Shown here: positions 50,134 to 58,211 of the stretch, piece by piece
How positions within the stretch are numbered: position 1 is the stretch's first letter
Layout: each line of letters opens with the position of its first letter
NCBI GenBank assembly: GCA_024372625.1
Contig: CP099605.1
Span: 2,232,001-2,296,000, forward strand
Direction: 5' to 3'
DNA length: 64,000 nucleotides
Origin: Comamonadaceae bacterium OTU4NAUVB1
GTDB lineage: Bacteria > Pseudomonadota > Gammaproteobacteria > Burkholderiales > Burkholderiaceae_C
Position numbers and translations under genes: made by a program
The notes under the pieces: model-generated
Told to the model about the DNA's origin: nothing
Database searches by the model: none
The model's input: the letters and a program-made list of their open reading frames with translations, nothing else

Positions 50134-51333
50134 ATGAACGTCCCCATCGTGCGCGACATCGCGATTCGACTGCTCGCAGGCGCCGCGGTCGCAATGTCGT
50201 CCGGATGCGCATCGACGCTCGCGCTGGATCGCATGGTGCTGGCCTACGATCAATCGACGACGGACAGCGTCTCCAAGCAGTTGCTGCTGAACATCGCACG
50301 GGCGCGCCACAACCAGCCCATCCATTTCACGTCGGTGTCCAACATCACCGCCACCTACCGCTTCGCCGTCAATGCCGGGGTCGGCGGGGCCGTCACGGGC
50401 GATCGGGGCAACCTGCTGGTTCCCGCGTTGGGCGGCAGTGCCGAGGAGAATCCCACCATCAGCATCCTGCCCATGCAGGGCGACGAGTTCACGCAGCGGC
50501 TCCTCACGCCGTTCGAGGAACAGAAGCTCACGCTGCTGCTGCGCCAGGGCTACGACGTCGACTCGCTCCTACGATTGCTGGGCAGCGAATTGCGGCTTCA
50601 GGACAACGACCCCAAGTCACCCAGCGTCCATCACAACCGTCCTTCGGACCTGCAGGGCTACCGGGTCTTCCGGCGTGTCATGGCGCATCTGTCGTCGATC
50701 CAGGATCGGCACGCCCTGCACGTGGAGCCCTTGTTCTTCCAACGCATCTGGAGCGTTCCCGCCGAGCTCGTCACGCCCGAGTCCTTTCAGACGGTGTACA
50801 AGGATTTCTCGCTGAAACTGCAGCCCGATCGGCGTGCCTACGTGGTGTCCAAACCCGTCAGCGGCCGCATCATGATCACCAACTTCAACCCTGGCGTGCT
50901 GTCCAACGACGAACGCCTGGAACTTCACGCGGCGGCCGAGGACGCACCGACCAACGAGATCCTCCTGGACATCCGCGCCGGGCATCCCGGCGGCGAGTAT
51001 CCGATGCGGGGCCGGCTGAGGTTGCGCAGTTTTCACGAGGTCCTCACCTTCCTCGGACGCGGCATGCAGGAGGAGCCGGAATTCGACGTGCCTCCGGATG
51101 CGCGCTCTCCCCTCATCAAGGACAACCCCGCGAGCACCTTGAGGATTCAGGAATCGACGGGACGGCCCGACCGGCTCGAGACTTCCGTGGCCTACGAGGG
51201 CCGGTATTTCTACGTCAGGGACGGCGATGGCTATCCGTGGGACCGGAAAGCCTTCAGTCTCCTGTACCAGCTTTTCCAGATGACCGTATCACCCGCCGCA
51301 CAGGCGGGGCCGACCATCACGATCGCCAAATGA
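50134..51333 (+). CDS. Putative lipoprotein of unknown function
   Basis: 399-aa predicted lipoprotein with lipobox in AMSSGCAS (Cys 25). The N-terminal region after the anchor (MVLAYDQSTTDSVSKQLLLN) is helical with IARARHNQPIHFTSVSNIT. The rest is mixed alpha/beta with the segments YFYVRDGDGYPWDRKAFSLL and TVSPAAQAGPTITIAK at the end. I do not recognise a family or catalytic motif. The start ATG at 50134 gives a normal signal peptide. Isolated gene, convergent with the small gene at 51472. Confidence 0.8.
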   Translation: MNVPIVRDIAIRLLAGAAVAMSSGCASTLALDRMVLAYDQSTTDSVSKQLLLNIARARHNQPIHFTSVSNITATYRFAVNAGVGGAVTGDRGNLLVPALGGSAEENPTISILPMQGDEFTQRLLTPFEEQKLTLLLRQGYDVDSLLRLLGSELRLQDNDPKSPSVHHNRPSDLQGYRVFRRVMAHLSSIQDRHALHVEPLFFQRIWSVPAELVTPESFQTVYKDFSLKLQPDRRAYVVSKPVSGRIMITNFNPGVLSNDERLELHAAAEDAPTNEILLDIRAGHPGGEYPMRGRLRLRSFHEVLTFLGRGMQEEPEFDVPPDARSPLIKDNPASTLRIQESTGRPDRLETSVAYEGRYFYVRDGDGYPWDRKAFSLLYQLFQMTVSPAAQAGPTITIAK

Positions 51334-51471
51334 CCATTGCGGTCGTCGGCCCGACGGTTCCCGCGTCGGTGTCGCCACGGCGCCGGACGGCATGTCCGAC
51401 AATCCGCACGGCCAATTCCGGACACCGGATTCGACGGGCGATCGATCGCCTGCGATCACGGGCCATCGGCG

Positions 51472-51654
51472 CTATCTTTTCAGTGCCCAATAGACAAGCA
51501 TCGCCAATGCGACGGCGATCAGTGGCCATGCCCTGGCGACGCTCCGAAGGGTGCGTCGCAACCAGGGGACCGAGCGGCGATCCTCGTCGCGACGGCGAAG
51601 CTCCGCCGACTCGGTCCTCGTCCTGTCGGCGATCCGTTCGAAGTCGTCTTCCAT
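51472..51654 (-). CDS. Small single-pass membrane protein (60 aa)
   Basis: 60-aa protein: a highly charged, Arg/Asp/Glu-rich N-terminal 40 residues (DFERIADRTRTESAELRRRD) and one C-terminal helix (AWPLIAVALAMLVYWAL) ending in KR, as in tail-anchored proteins. The ATG at 51654 is preceded by AGGGGAG 6 bases away, which supports real translation. The open frame continues far upstream on this strand but only as a shadow of the nucleotidase gene. Function unknown. Confidence 0.6.
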   Translation of the reverse strand: MEDDFERIADRTRTESAELRRRDEDRRSVPWLRRTLRSVARAWPLIAVALAMLVYWALKR

Positions 51655-51776
51655 GATTTCTCCCCTGCAATGGACACGTGGTCGCAATGGCACGAACCGT
51701 CGTCGACGGGCGCGGGAATTGTAGGTGTCGCAATGCCGAGCGACTTGAATAATCGAGTCGATCCATCGATTCCTCC

Positions 51777-51810
51777 AAGTCATCCTGGCGTCATGTTCGG
51801 CTTCTAGCCT
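51777..51810 (+). promoter_or_regulatory. Pho-box-like promoter of the nucleotidase gene
   Basis: AAGTCAT-CCTG-GCGTCAT (51777..51794), then 10 bases, then -10-like TAGCCT (51805..51810). 7-4-7 geometry as in PhoB boxes; predicted transcript start about 24 bases before the ATG. Confidence 0.55.
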
Positions 51811-51840
51811 TTGCGCATTCCACGACGCGCGAGACTTGCA

Positions 51841-53688
51841 ATGCCGAAGACCAAGATTGATGCGAAGCTCGCAATTGCGCTTCTGACGACCCTCGTCACC
51901 GCCTGTGGCGGCGGGGACGGCAGCGACAACGCCACCGCCGCGACGGCGACGCCCGTCGCAGTGGCGACGCCGGTCCCCGCGGCGACGCCGGCGCCCGCCG
52001 TTCCGGCCACCATGAGCATCAAGCTCATTGCCTTCAACGACCTGCATGGCAACCTCGAGCCGCCCCGGACGTCGATCGCGGCGCCTTCGTCCACCGGCGG
52101 CACCGTGGCGGTTCCAGCGGGCGGGGCGGCCTACCTGGCATCGGCGATCGCGTCGCTGAAGGCGAAGAATCCGAACCATGCCGTGGTCTCGGCGGGCGAC
52201 ATGATCGGTGCCTCCCCCCTGGTCTCGGCCCTGTTCCTGGACGAGCCGACCATCGAGGCCGTCAATGCGATGAAGATCGATTTCAACGCGGTGGGAAACC
52301 ACGAGTTCGACAAGGGCCAGACCGAATTGCTGCGGATGAAGAACGGCGGCTGCGCGAAGAACACCGCGCTCGATCCCTGCAAGGTCAACAAGGCCTTCCC
52401 GGGTGCCAACTTCGGCTTTCTCGCGGCCAACACCGTGAAGCCGGATGGCACCACCCTGTTCCCGGCGACCGGCGTCAAGACCTTCGTTCAAGGTGGCGCC
52501 ACGGTGAAGGTCGGCTTCATCGGCATGACGCTCAAGGGCACGCCGAACATCGTGACGCCGGCCGGCGTGGCCGGGCTGACCTTCAGGGACGAAGCCGACA
52601 CGGCCAATGCGCTCATTCCCGGTCTTCGCGCACAGGGCGTCGATGTGATTGTGGTGGTGGTGCACGAAGGCGCCACGACGACCGCCGGCTACAACGACAA
52701 GAACTGCACCGGTCTCAGCGGGGACCTCCTGCCGATCCTCGATCGCCTGGATGCCAGCGTCGATGTCGTCGTCTCGGGTCACACCCATCGCGCCTACGTG
52801 TGCGACCGCGCGAAGACCAGCGCGGCCAAGCCCTTCCTGCTGACCAGCGCGGGCCAGTACGGCACGCTGGTCACGGACATCGACCTCACGGTCGACACCT
52901 CGACGCGGCGGGTGACGGCCAAGCGCGCCGACAACGTGATCGTCCAGGGCGAGCCCTATGTCGCCGGGACGAGCACCGTGGCGCTGACCAGCGAGTACCC
53001 CCGCTTCGAGAAGAACGCGGAGATCGCCAACCTCGTCACGCAGTACCTGAGCGTCGCCCAGCCCCTGGTGGCCCGCGTGACGGGTCGGCTGACCGCACCG
53101 GCCACGCGCACCAGTTCGCCGTCGCGCGAGACCTCGATGGGCAATCTCATCGCGGACGCGCAACTCGCCGCGACGGCGCCGGCCGCCAAGGGCGGCGCGC
53201 AGATCGCCTTCATGAACCCCGGTGGGGTCCGGGCCGACCTGGTGCCGGCGGCCAATGGCGACGTCACCTACGGCCAGCTGTTCGGCGTCCAGCCGTTCGG
53301 CAACAGCCTGGTCGTGAAGACCATGACCGGTGCCCAGATCCGCGCGCTGCTGGAGCAGCAATTCAACAGCGGCTCCAACACCGTGTCCGCGCCCCGCGTG
53401 CTGGCGCCTTCCAATGGGTTCACGTACGCGTACGACCTCGCCGCCCCGGCGGGTTCGCGCATCTCGGCCCTGTCGCTCGACGGCACGCCCCTGGGCGATG
53501 CCACGTCCTACCGGGTCACGATGAACAGCTTCCTGGCCACGGGCGGCGACAACTTCACGGTCTTCAACGAAGGCACCCAGACCTTGGGCGGCGACCAGGA
53601 CGTGGACGCCCTCGAGGCCTACATCAGGTCCGCCGGCGCATTGGTCCCTCCCGCGGCGTCGCGGATCCGGAACCTCGCGGGATCCTGA
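51841..53688 (+). CDS. 5'-nucleotidase / 2',3'-cyclic phosphodiesterase-like lipoprotein
   Basis: 615-aa UshA-type enzyme, predicted to release phosphate from extracellular nucleotides. Lipobox LVTAC is followed by GGGDGSDN and an Ala/Thr/Pro linker. Metallophosphoesterase domain: FNDLHGNLE, AGDMIGASP, GNHEFDKGQ, VVHEG and GHTHRAY. C-terminal nucleotidase domain with MGNLIADAQLAAT and NPGGVRADL for base stacking and specificity. It starts at the ATG at 51841. A Pho-box-like site lies 47 bases upstream. Periplasmic or surface, probably outer-membrane anchored. Confidence 0.9.
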   Translation: MPKTKIDAKLAIALLTTLVTACGGGDGSDNATAATATPVAVATPVPAATPAPAVPATMSIKLIAFNDLHGNLEPPRTSIAAPSSTGGTVAVPAGGAAYLASAIASLKAKNPNHAVVSAGDMIGASPLVSALFLDEPTIEAVNAMKIDFNAVGNHEFDKGQTELLRMKNGGCAKNTALDPCKVNKAFPGANFGFLAANTVKPDGTTLFPATGVKTFVQGGATVKVGFIGMTLKGTPNIVTPAGVAGLTFRDEADTANALIPGLRAQGVDVIVVVVHEGATTTAGYNDKNCTGLSGDLLPILDRLDASVDVVVSGHTHRAYVCDRAKTSAAKPFLLTSAGQYGTLVTDIDLTVDTSTRRVTAKRADNVIVQGEPYVAGTSTVALTSEYPRFEKNAEIANLVTQYLSVAQPLVARVTGRLTAPATRTSSPSRETSMGNLIADAQLAATAPAAKGGAQIAFMNPGGVRADLVPAANGDVTYGQLFGVQPFGNSLVVKTMTGAQIRALLEQQFNSGSNTVSAPRVLAPSNGFTYAYDLAAPAGSRISALSLDGTPLGDATSYRVTMNSFLATGGDNFTVFNEGTQTLGGDQDVDALEAYIRSAGALVPPAASRIRNLAGS

Positions 53689-53764
53689 GCCGCGCGCGGA
53701 CGCCGCCCGCCGGCCCGCCGGGTGCCGACGTGGGCGCCCGGGCGGTCGGCCTCCGACGCACGGC

Positions 53765-53798
53765 GCTTCACGCACCCGTCACACGCGCTGCTTCCAAT
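53765..53798 (+). promoter_or_regulatory. Pho-box-like promoter of phoD
   Basis: GCTTCAC-GCAC-CCGTCAC (53765..53782), then 10 bases, then TCCAAT (53793..53798). The -10 overlaps the ATG at 53797, arguing that translation starts further downstream. Confidence 0.5.
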
Positions 53799-53826
53799 GG
53801 CGTCACTCCCTCCCGAAAGCCTCCCC

Positions 53827-55731
53827 GTGCGCAAGAACAACACGCCATCGCCATCGCCATCGCCATCGCCTTCGTCCATCGACGCCGATCCACGGGACCT
53901 CGCCAATCGGCGGCGTCGTGATTTCCTCGATTTCCTGGTCCGGTCGTCGTCCAGCGCGCTGGCGCTGGCAGCCGCGGGATCCCTGGCGGCGTGCGGCGGA
54001 GGAAGCGACGACGACGCGCCGGCCGCGACCCCCGCGCCGGGCACGCCCGCGTCGACGCCGGCCGTGTTCGCGTTCGGCGTCGCCAGCGGCGACCCCCTGG
54101 CCGACCGCGTCATCCTCTGGACGCACGCCAAGGTGCCCGCCAGCGTCGCCGACGTCCGCTTGAACTGGGAGGTCGCGACGGACGCCGCCTTCACCGCCGT
54201 CGTTCGCAGCGGCACGGTCACGGCCACCGAGGCCACGTCCTTCACCGCGAAGGTGGACGCGACCGGCCTGAGCGCCGGCGCCAGCTATTTCTACCGCTTT
54301 CGCGACCTCACCGGCGCGTCCTCGACCGTGGGCATCACGCGCACCCTGCCTGCCGCCGGCGTGGCATCGGTGAAGCTGGCGGTGTTCTCCTGCGCCCTGT
54401 ATTCGGAGGGCTACTTCCACGCCTACGACGCGGCCGCCAAGTCCGACGCCCTGTACGCCTTGCACCTGGGCGACTACATCTACGAGTACGGTTCCGATCC
54501 GAAGAAGTACGGCAACGCCAGCATTCCGGGCAACCGGATCGCCAGCCCGGCCAACGACATCGTGACGATGAACGACTACCGCACGCGGCACGCGCTGTAC
54601 AAGTCGGACCTCAGCCTCCAGGCGGCGCACGCCCGCATGCCCTGGATCACGGTGTGGGACGACCACGAGTTCGCCAACAACGCCTACGTCAACGGCGCGG
54701 AAAACCACGATCCCGCCACGCAGGGCGACTGGGTCACGCGCAAGAACATCGCCGCCAGGGTCTATCACGAGTGGATGCCGATCCGCACGCCCGATCCGGC
54801 CGACCTCCTGAAGATCTACCGGCGCTTCGAGTTCGGCCGCGTCCTGACGCTGCACATGCTCGACACCCGCATCGAAGGCCGCGACCGGCAGTACGACGGC
54901 TTCGGCGACGCCGACGGCGGCACGGCGCGTTACCTGGCGGGATTGACGCCCGACGCGACGGGCGTCCGGCCCGACGCGTCTCGCCGGATGATGAGTGCCG
55001 CGCAGCAGGACTGGCTGGTCGACGGCATGAGAGGTTCCACGGCGACCTGGCAGGTGCTGGGCAATCAGACCCTCATGGCCCGCATGTGGCTTCCGGCGTC
55101 CGTCCTGGGCGCGGTCGCGGCCAATCCGTCGGGCGCTCCGGCCGCCATCTCGGCGTTCCTGGGGGCCAAGGCGGCGCGCGCCGCCGGTGGTCCGAACCTG
55201 CTGACGCCGGCGCATGCGGCGCTCCTCGACCCGGCGACGAACCCGCGCGTGCCGTACAGTCTCGACGCCTGGGACGGTTATCCGGCACAGCGCGAGGCGA
55301 TCCTGCAGGCGGCCAAGGCGCAGGGCAAGCGCCTGGTCACGCTGTCGGGCGATTCGCACAACGGCTGGTTCACCTACCTCACGAGCCTGAACCAGGAGAA
55401 GCTGGGCATCGAGTTCGCCGGGACGTCCGTGACGTCGACCGGATTCGAGAGCGCCGGCCTGGGCGCCCTGGCCAGTTCGATCGACGGCAGCGCGCTGGTG
55501 CCCCAGCTGGGCACCGCCGCGCTCGGCGCGGGCCTGGGTCTGATCGACGATGTCGCGTACTGCGACACGACGCGCCGCGGCTATCTCTCGATGACGTTCT
55601 CGCTCGGCGAAGTCAGGGCCGAGTATGTCTTCGTGAGCAGCGTGAAAGCGCCGACGTACACCGTCGCGCTCGGCCGCACGGTCACGGTGCCGGCGTCGTC
55701 GGCGGGCATCGCGGCGCCGACGATCGCCTGA
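53827..55731 (+). CDS. phoD: PhoD-type alkaline phosphatase/phosphodiesterase
   Basis: 634-aa Tat-exported lipoprotein phosphatase. Twin-arginine region RRRRDFLDFL (28-37), hydrophobic core, lipobox LAAC, then GGGSDDD. PhoD N-terminal domain (FAFGVASGDPLADRVILWT), then the Fe/Ca phosphatase core with VFSCALYSEGY, LHLGDYIYEYG, VWDDHEFANNAY and LSGDSHNGWF. PhoD enzymes hydrolyse phosphomono- and diesters and are typical Pho regulon members. I prefer the GTG at 53827 because the ATG at 53797 would lie in the predicted -10; the N-terminus contains a Pro-Ser repeat. Start choice uncertain, family firm. Confidence 0.88.
   Translation: MRKNNTPSPSPSPSPSSIDADPRDLANRRRRDFLDFLVRSSSSALALAAAGSLAACGGGSDDDAPAATPAPGTPASTPAVFAFGVASGDPLADRVILWTHAKVPASVADVRLNWEVATDAAFTAVVRSGTVTATEATSFTAKVDATGLSAGASYFYRFRDLTGASSTVGITRTLPAAGVASVKLAVFSCALYSEGYFHAYDAAAKSDALYALHLGDYIYEYGSDPKKYGNASIPGNRIASPANDIVTMNDYRTRHALYKSDLSLQAAHARMPWITVWDDHEFANNAYVNGAENHDPATQGDWVTRKNIAARVYHEWMPIRTPDPADLLKIYRRFEFGRVLTLHMLDTRIEGRDRQYDGFGDADGGTARYLAGLTPDATGVRPDASRRMMSAAQQDWLVDGMRGSTATWQVLGNQTLMARMWLPASVLGAVAANPSGAPAAISAFLGAKAARAAGGPNLLTPAHAALLDPATNPRVPYSLDAWDGYPAQREAILQAAKAQGKRLVTLSGDSHNGWFTYLTSLNQEKLGIEFAGTSVTSTGFESAGLGALASSIDGSALVPQLGTAALGAGLGLIDDVAYCDTTRRGYLSMTFSLGEVRAEYVFVSSVKAPTYTVALGRTVTVPASSAGIAAPTIA
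53843..53872 (+). repeat. Hexanucleotide tandem repeat in phoD leader
   Basis: Four perfect CGCCAT units and a fifth with one change, encoding alternating Pro-Ser before the Tat motif. Six-base units keep the frame, so copy number can vary without breaking the gene. Confidence 0.8.
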
Positions 55732-55797
55732 CGGTGGCTTGACGGCCGAGCCGGCGCGGGCCCGGGGTCCGCTTCGAGTCGCGGCACGCGTGCGCCG

Positions 55798-55831
55798 TCT
55801 TCACGGCGCTGTCACCCGGGTTGCCTAGGCT
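55798..55831 (+). promoter_or_regulatory. Pho-box-like promoter of phytase-like-esterase gene
   Basis: TCTTCAC-GGCG-CTGTCAC (55798..55815), then 10 bases, then TAGGCT (55826..55831). The second half matches the E. coli Pho half-site CTGTCAC exactly. Confidence 0.6.
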
Positions 55832-55863
55832 CGGGGACTTCGCCCTCGGGACCCCGTCGAACC

Positions 55864-57054
55864 ATGCACTTCCAATCTCTCCGCCACCTCGCCACCGCCA
55901 CCGCGCTCGGCTGCCTCGCCGCCCTGAACGGCTGCGGCGGCGGCAACGACGACGACGGTCCTGCCGAACGCCGCGTGGGTTCGCTCAAACTGATCGGCCA
56001 GCAGGTGCTGCCCCGACGCGGCGAGTTCCAGGGCACCGTCGTGGGAGGCTTGTCCGGCATCGACTACGACGCCGTCAACGACCGTTACGTGCTCGTCTCC
56101 GACGATCGCACCGCCACCGATTCGGCGCAGCCCCCCCGGATATACACCGCGCGCCTGGACTTCGACGCCCAGCGATTCACCAGCGTCCGGATGCTGTCGA
56201 CCTTCAGCATGAAGCAGCCCGATGGCGCGACCTATCCGAAGGTGCCCGACCTGCTGACCCCCGACCCCGAGGCCGTGCGGCTCGATCCGGTCTCCGGCAA
56301 CTACCTGTGGACCAGCGAGGGAGAGCGGACACCGGCCACCGCCACCACGGCGCAGCGCCTGATCGACCCGTTCATCCGGGAGATCACGGCCGATGGCGCC
56401 CACGTCCGCGAGTACGCGTTGCCGGCGATGTTCAGGATGTCGGCCGCCGAGCGCGGGCCGCGCAGCAACCTGGTCTTCGAGGGATTGACCGTCACGCCCG
56501 ACCGCACCAGGACCGTCGTGCTCGCCGAAGGACCGCGGTACGAAGACGGCCCGGCGCCGACCCCGACGGCGGGTGCGGTGTCCCGCATCACCGTGTTCGA
56601 TCGCGCGACCGGCACGGCCCAGGCGCAGTACGCCTACCCGGTGGAACGCGTCCAGGCCGAACCCGTGCCGGCCGGACAATTCGCCGTGAGCGGCGCCACC
56701 GAGATCCTGGCGATCACCGACACCCGCTTCCTGGTCCTGGAGCGCAGCTTCTCCGTCGGCGTCGTCGGCAACCAGGTCCGGCTCTACGAGATCGACGTGA
56801 GTCGAGCGACCGATGTATCGAACACGCCCGCGCTCGCCGGGGCCGGCTACGCGCCGGTCACCAAGCGCCTGGTGCTGGACTTCGAGACGCTGAAGGCGTC
56901 GCTGGGAGGCATCGCCAACCTGGAAGGCATGACGTTCGGCCCCAGGCTGCCCAACGGCCACGACTCGCTGGTCGTCGTGGCGGACGACAACTTTCCCACG
57001 GCGGATTCGCCGACGGACCGCAACCAGTTCCTGGTCTTCGACGTCCAGCCCTGA
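55864..57054 (+). CDS. Phytase-like esterase lipoprotein
   Basis: 396-aa lipoprotein of the esterase-like-activity-of-phytase family (PF13449 type). Lipobox LNGC, then GGGNDDD. A beta-propeller-like body shows the family signatures GGLSGIDYDAVNDRYVLVSD, TPDPEAVRLDPVSG, VFEGLTVTPD and NLEGMTFGP. Family members have been linked to esterase activity in a phytase; the true substrate here is unknown but a phosphate ester is plausible from context. It starts at the ATG at 55864, 33 bases after a predicted Pho -10. Third Pho-type gene in a row, same strand. Confidence 0.85.
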   Translation: MHFQSLRHLATATALGCLAALNGCGGGNDDDGPAERRVGSLKLIGQQVLPRRGEFQGTVVGGLSGIDYDAVNDRYVLVSDDRTATDSAQPPRIYTARLDFDAQRFTSVRMLSTFSMKQPDGATYPKVPDLLTPDPEAVRLDPVSGNYLWTSEGERTPATATTAQRLIDPFIREITADGAHVREYALPAMFRMSAAERGPRSNLVFEGLTVTPDRTRTVVLAEGPRYEDGPAPTPTAGAVSRITVFDRATGTAQAQYAYPVERVQAEPVPAGQFAVSGATEILAITDTRFLVLERSFSVGVVGNQVRLYEIDVSRATDVSNTPALAGAGYAPVTKRLVLDFETLKASLGGIANLEGMTFGPRLPNGHDSLVVVADDNFPTADSPTDRNQFLVFDVQP

Positions 57055-57086
57055 CCGGCGGCCCGGCGGCGGCGCCGGGCCGCGTT

Positions 57087-57120
57087 CCGTCATCACGGCG
57101 ACACATGGCGGCGTTTCAAT
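57087..57120 (+). promoter_or_regulatory. Pho-box-like promoter of lacI-ABC operon
   Basis: CCGTCAT-CACG-GCGACAC (57087..57104), then 10 bases, then TTCAAT (57115..57120). Weakest second half of the five sites, but identical spacing. Its -10 abuts the palindromic operator. Confidence 0.45.
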
Positions 57121-57134
57121 GTAATCGATTACAT
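57119..57134. promoter_or_regulatory. Palindromic LacI-family operator
   Basis: ATGTAATCGATTACAT, a perfect 16-bp palindrome with the central CG typical of LacI-family operators; flanking TTTC and GAAA extend the symmetry. Overlaps the predicted -10/+1 and lies 15 bases before the chosen lacI start, so it fits autorepression of the operon. Confidence 0.75.
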
Positions 57135-57149
57135 GAAACCGACCCGCCC

Positions 57150-58157
57150 TTGAACATCCAGGACGTTGCCCGCCGCGCGGGCGTCTCCGTCGCGACCGTC
57201 TCGCGCGCCTTCAACCTGCCCGACCGGGTGGCCCCGGCCACGCGCGAGCGCGTGGAACGCATCGCCCGCGACCTCGGTTACCTGCCGAACGTGAGCGCCC
57301 GTGCCTTGCGCACCCAGCGCAGCCGCGTGCTCGGCATCGTGCTTCCCACGCTGCTCAATCCGGCCTTCGCCGAGTGCCTGCAAGGCATCGCCGAGACCGC
57401 CGCCGCCGGTGGTTACGCGATCCTTCCCGTCACCACCGGCTACGCGCTGGACCGGGAAGCGCACGCGGTCGCCCAGCTCATCGCCAGCAATGTCGACGGG
57501 ATGATCCTGGTGGTGTCCAGTGCGTCCGATGCGGTGGCGCTGCGGCGGCTCCACGACGCCGGGGTGCCCTACGTCCTGGCCTACAACCGGCATCCCGCGC
57601 ACCCCTGCGTGTCGGTCGACGGTGAAACGGCGGCGGCCGAGGTCGTGGCCCGCCTGGCCGGGCTGGGACACCGGCGCATCGCGATGGTCAGCGGCACGCT
57701 GGCCGTGTCCGACCGCGCGCAGCAGCGCTTCGCCGGCTTCCGGCGTGGCATGGCCGAGGCCGGCCTGGCGACGCCGCCCCTGGTGGAAGTGCCGTTCGTC
57801 GAACGCGCGGCGGAGACCCTGCGCGAACTCCTGCAGGCCCCCTCGCGCCCCACCGCCCTCTTCTGCTCCAACGACCTGCTGGCGATCCGCTGCCTTCGCG
57901 CGGCTCACGGCAGCGGGCTGCGGGTCCCGCACGACCTGACCGTGGTCGGCTTCGACGGCATCGCGCTCGGCGAAGAACTGACGCCCGCCCTGAGCACCGT
58001 GGTGCAGCCCAACCGCGACATCGGCCGCCACGGGGTCGAGCTCCTGCTGCGCGCGCTGGCCACCGGCGAGGCGCCGACGGCCGCGTCCAGCCTGACCCTG
58101 CCGCATGCCTTCCGGGAAGGCGAATCCTGCGGCGTCGCCCGCTCCGGCGTGCCCTGA
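57150..58157 (+). CDS. LacI-family regulator of the ABC transporter operon
   Basis: 335-aa repressor. HTH NIQDVARRAGVSVATVSRAF and hinge ARDLGYLPNVSARAL, then a periplasmic-binding-like effector domain (VLGIVLPTLLNPAFAECLQG, CSNDLLAIRCLRAAH, DLTVVGFDGIALGEEL). I chose TTG at 57150 as start since LacI proteins begin MNIQDVA. An in-frame ATG at 57105 lies upstream of the operator and predicted transcript start. It is followed by the ABC genes after 54 bases, same strand. The effector is probably the imported phosphate ester or a breakdown product; this is inference. Confidence 0.88.
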   Translation: MNIQDVARRAGVSVATVSRAFNLPDRVAPATRERVERIARDLGYLPNVSARALRTQRSRVLGIVLPTLLNPAFAECLQGIAETAAAGGYAILPVTTGYALDREAHAVAQLIASNVDGMILVVSSASDAVALRRLHDAGVPYVLAYNRHPAHPCVSVDGETAAAEVVARLAGLGHRRIAMVSGTLAVSDRAQQRFAGFRRGMAEAGLATPPLVEVPFVERAAETLRELLQAPSRPTALFCSNDLLAIRCLRAAHGSGLRVPHDLTVVGFDGIALGEELTPALSTVVQPNRDIGRHGVELLLRALATGEAPTAASSLTLPHAFREGESCGVARSGVP

Positions 58158-58211
58158 CGCTTCCTCACGTCCCGTCCCATCCTTTTCATCGATCCAAGCA
58201 AGGAGTTCCGC

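Noticed and set aside
57105..57149. ATG 57105 as the lacI start
   Set aside because: It lies upstream of the operator and the predicted transcript start, and adds 15 residues absent from the family.
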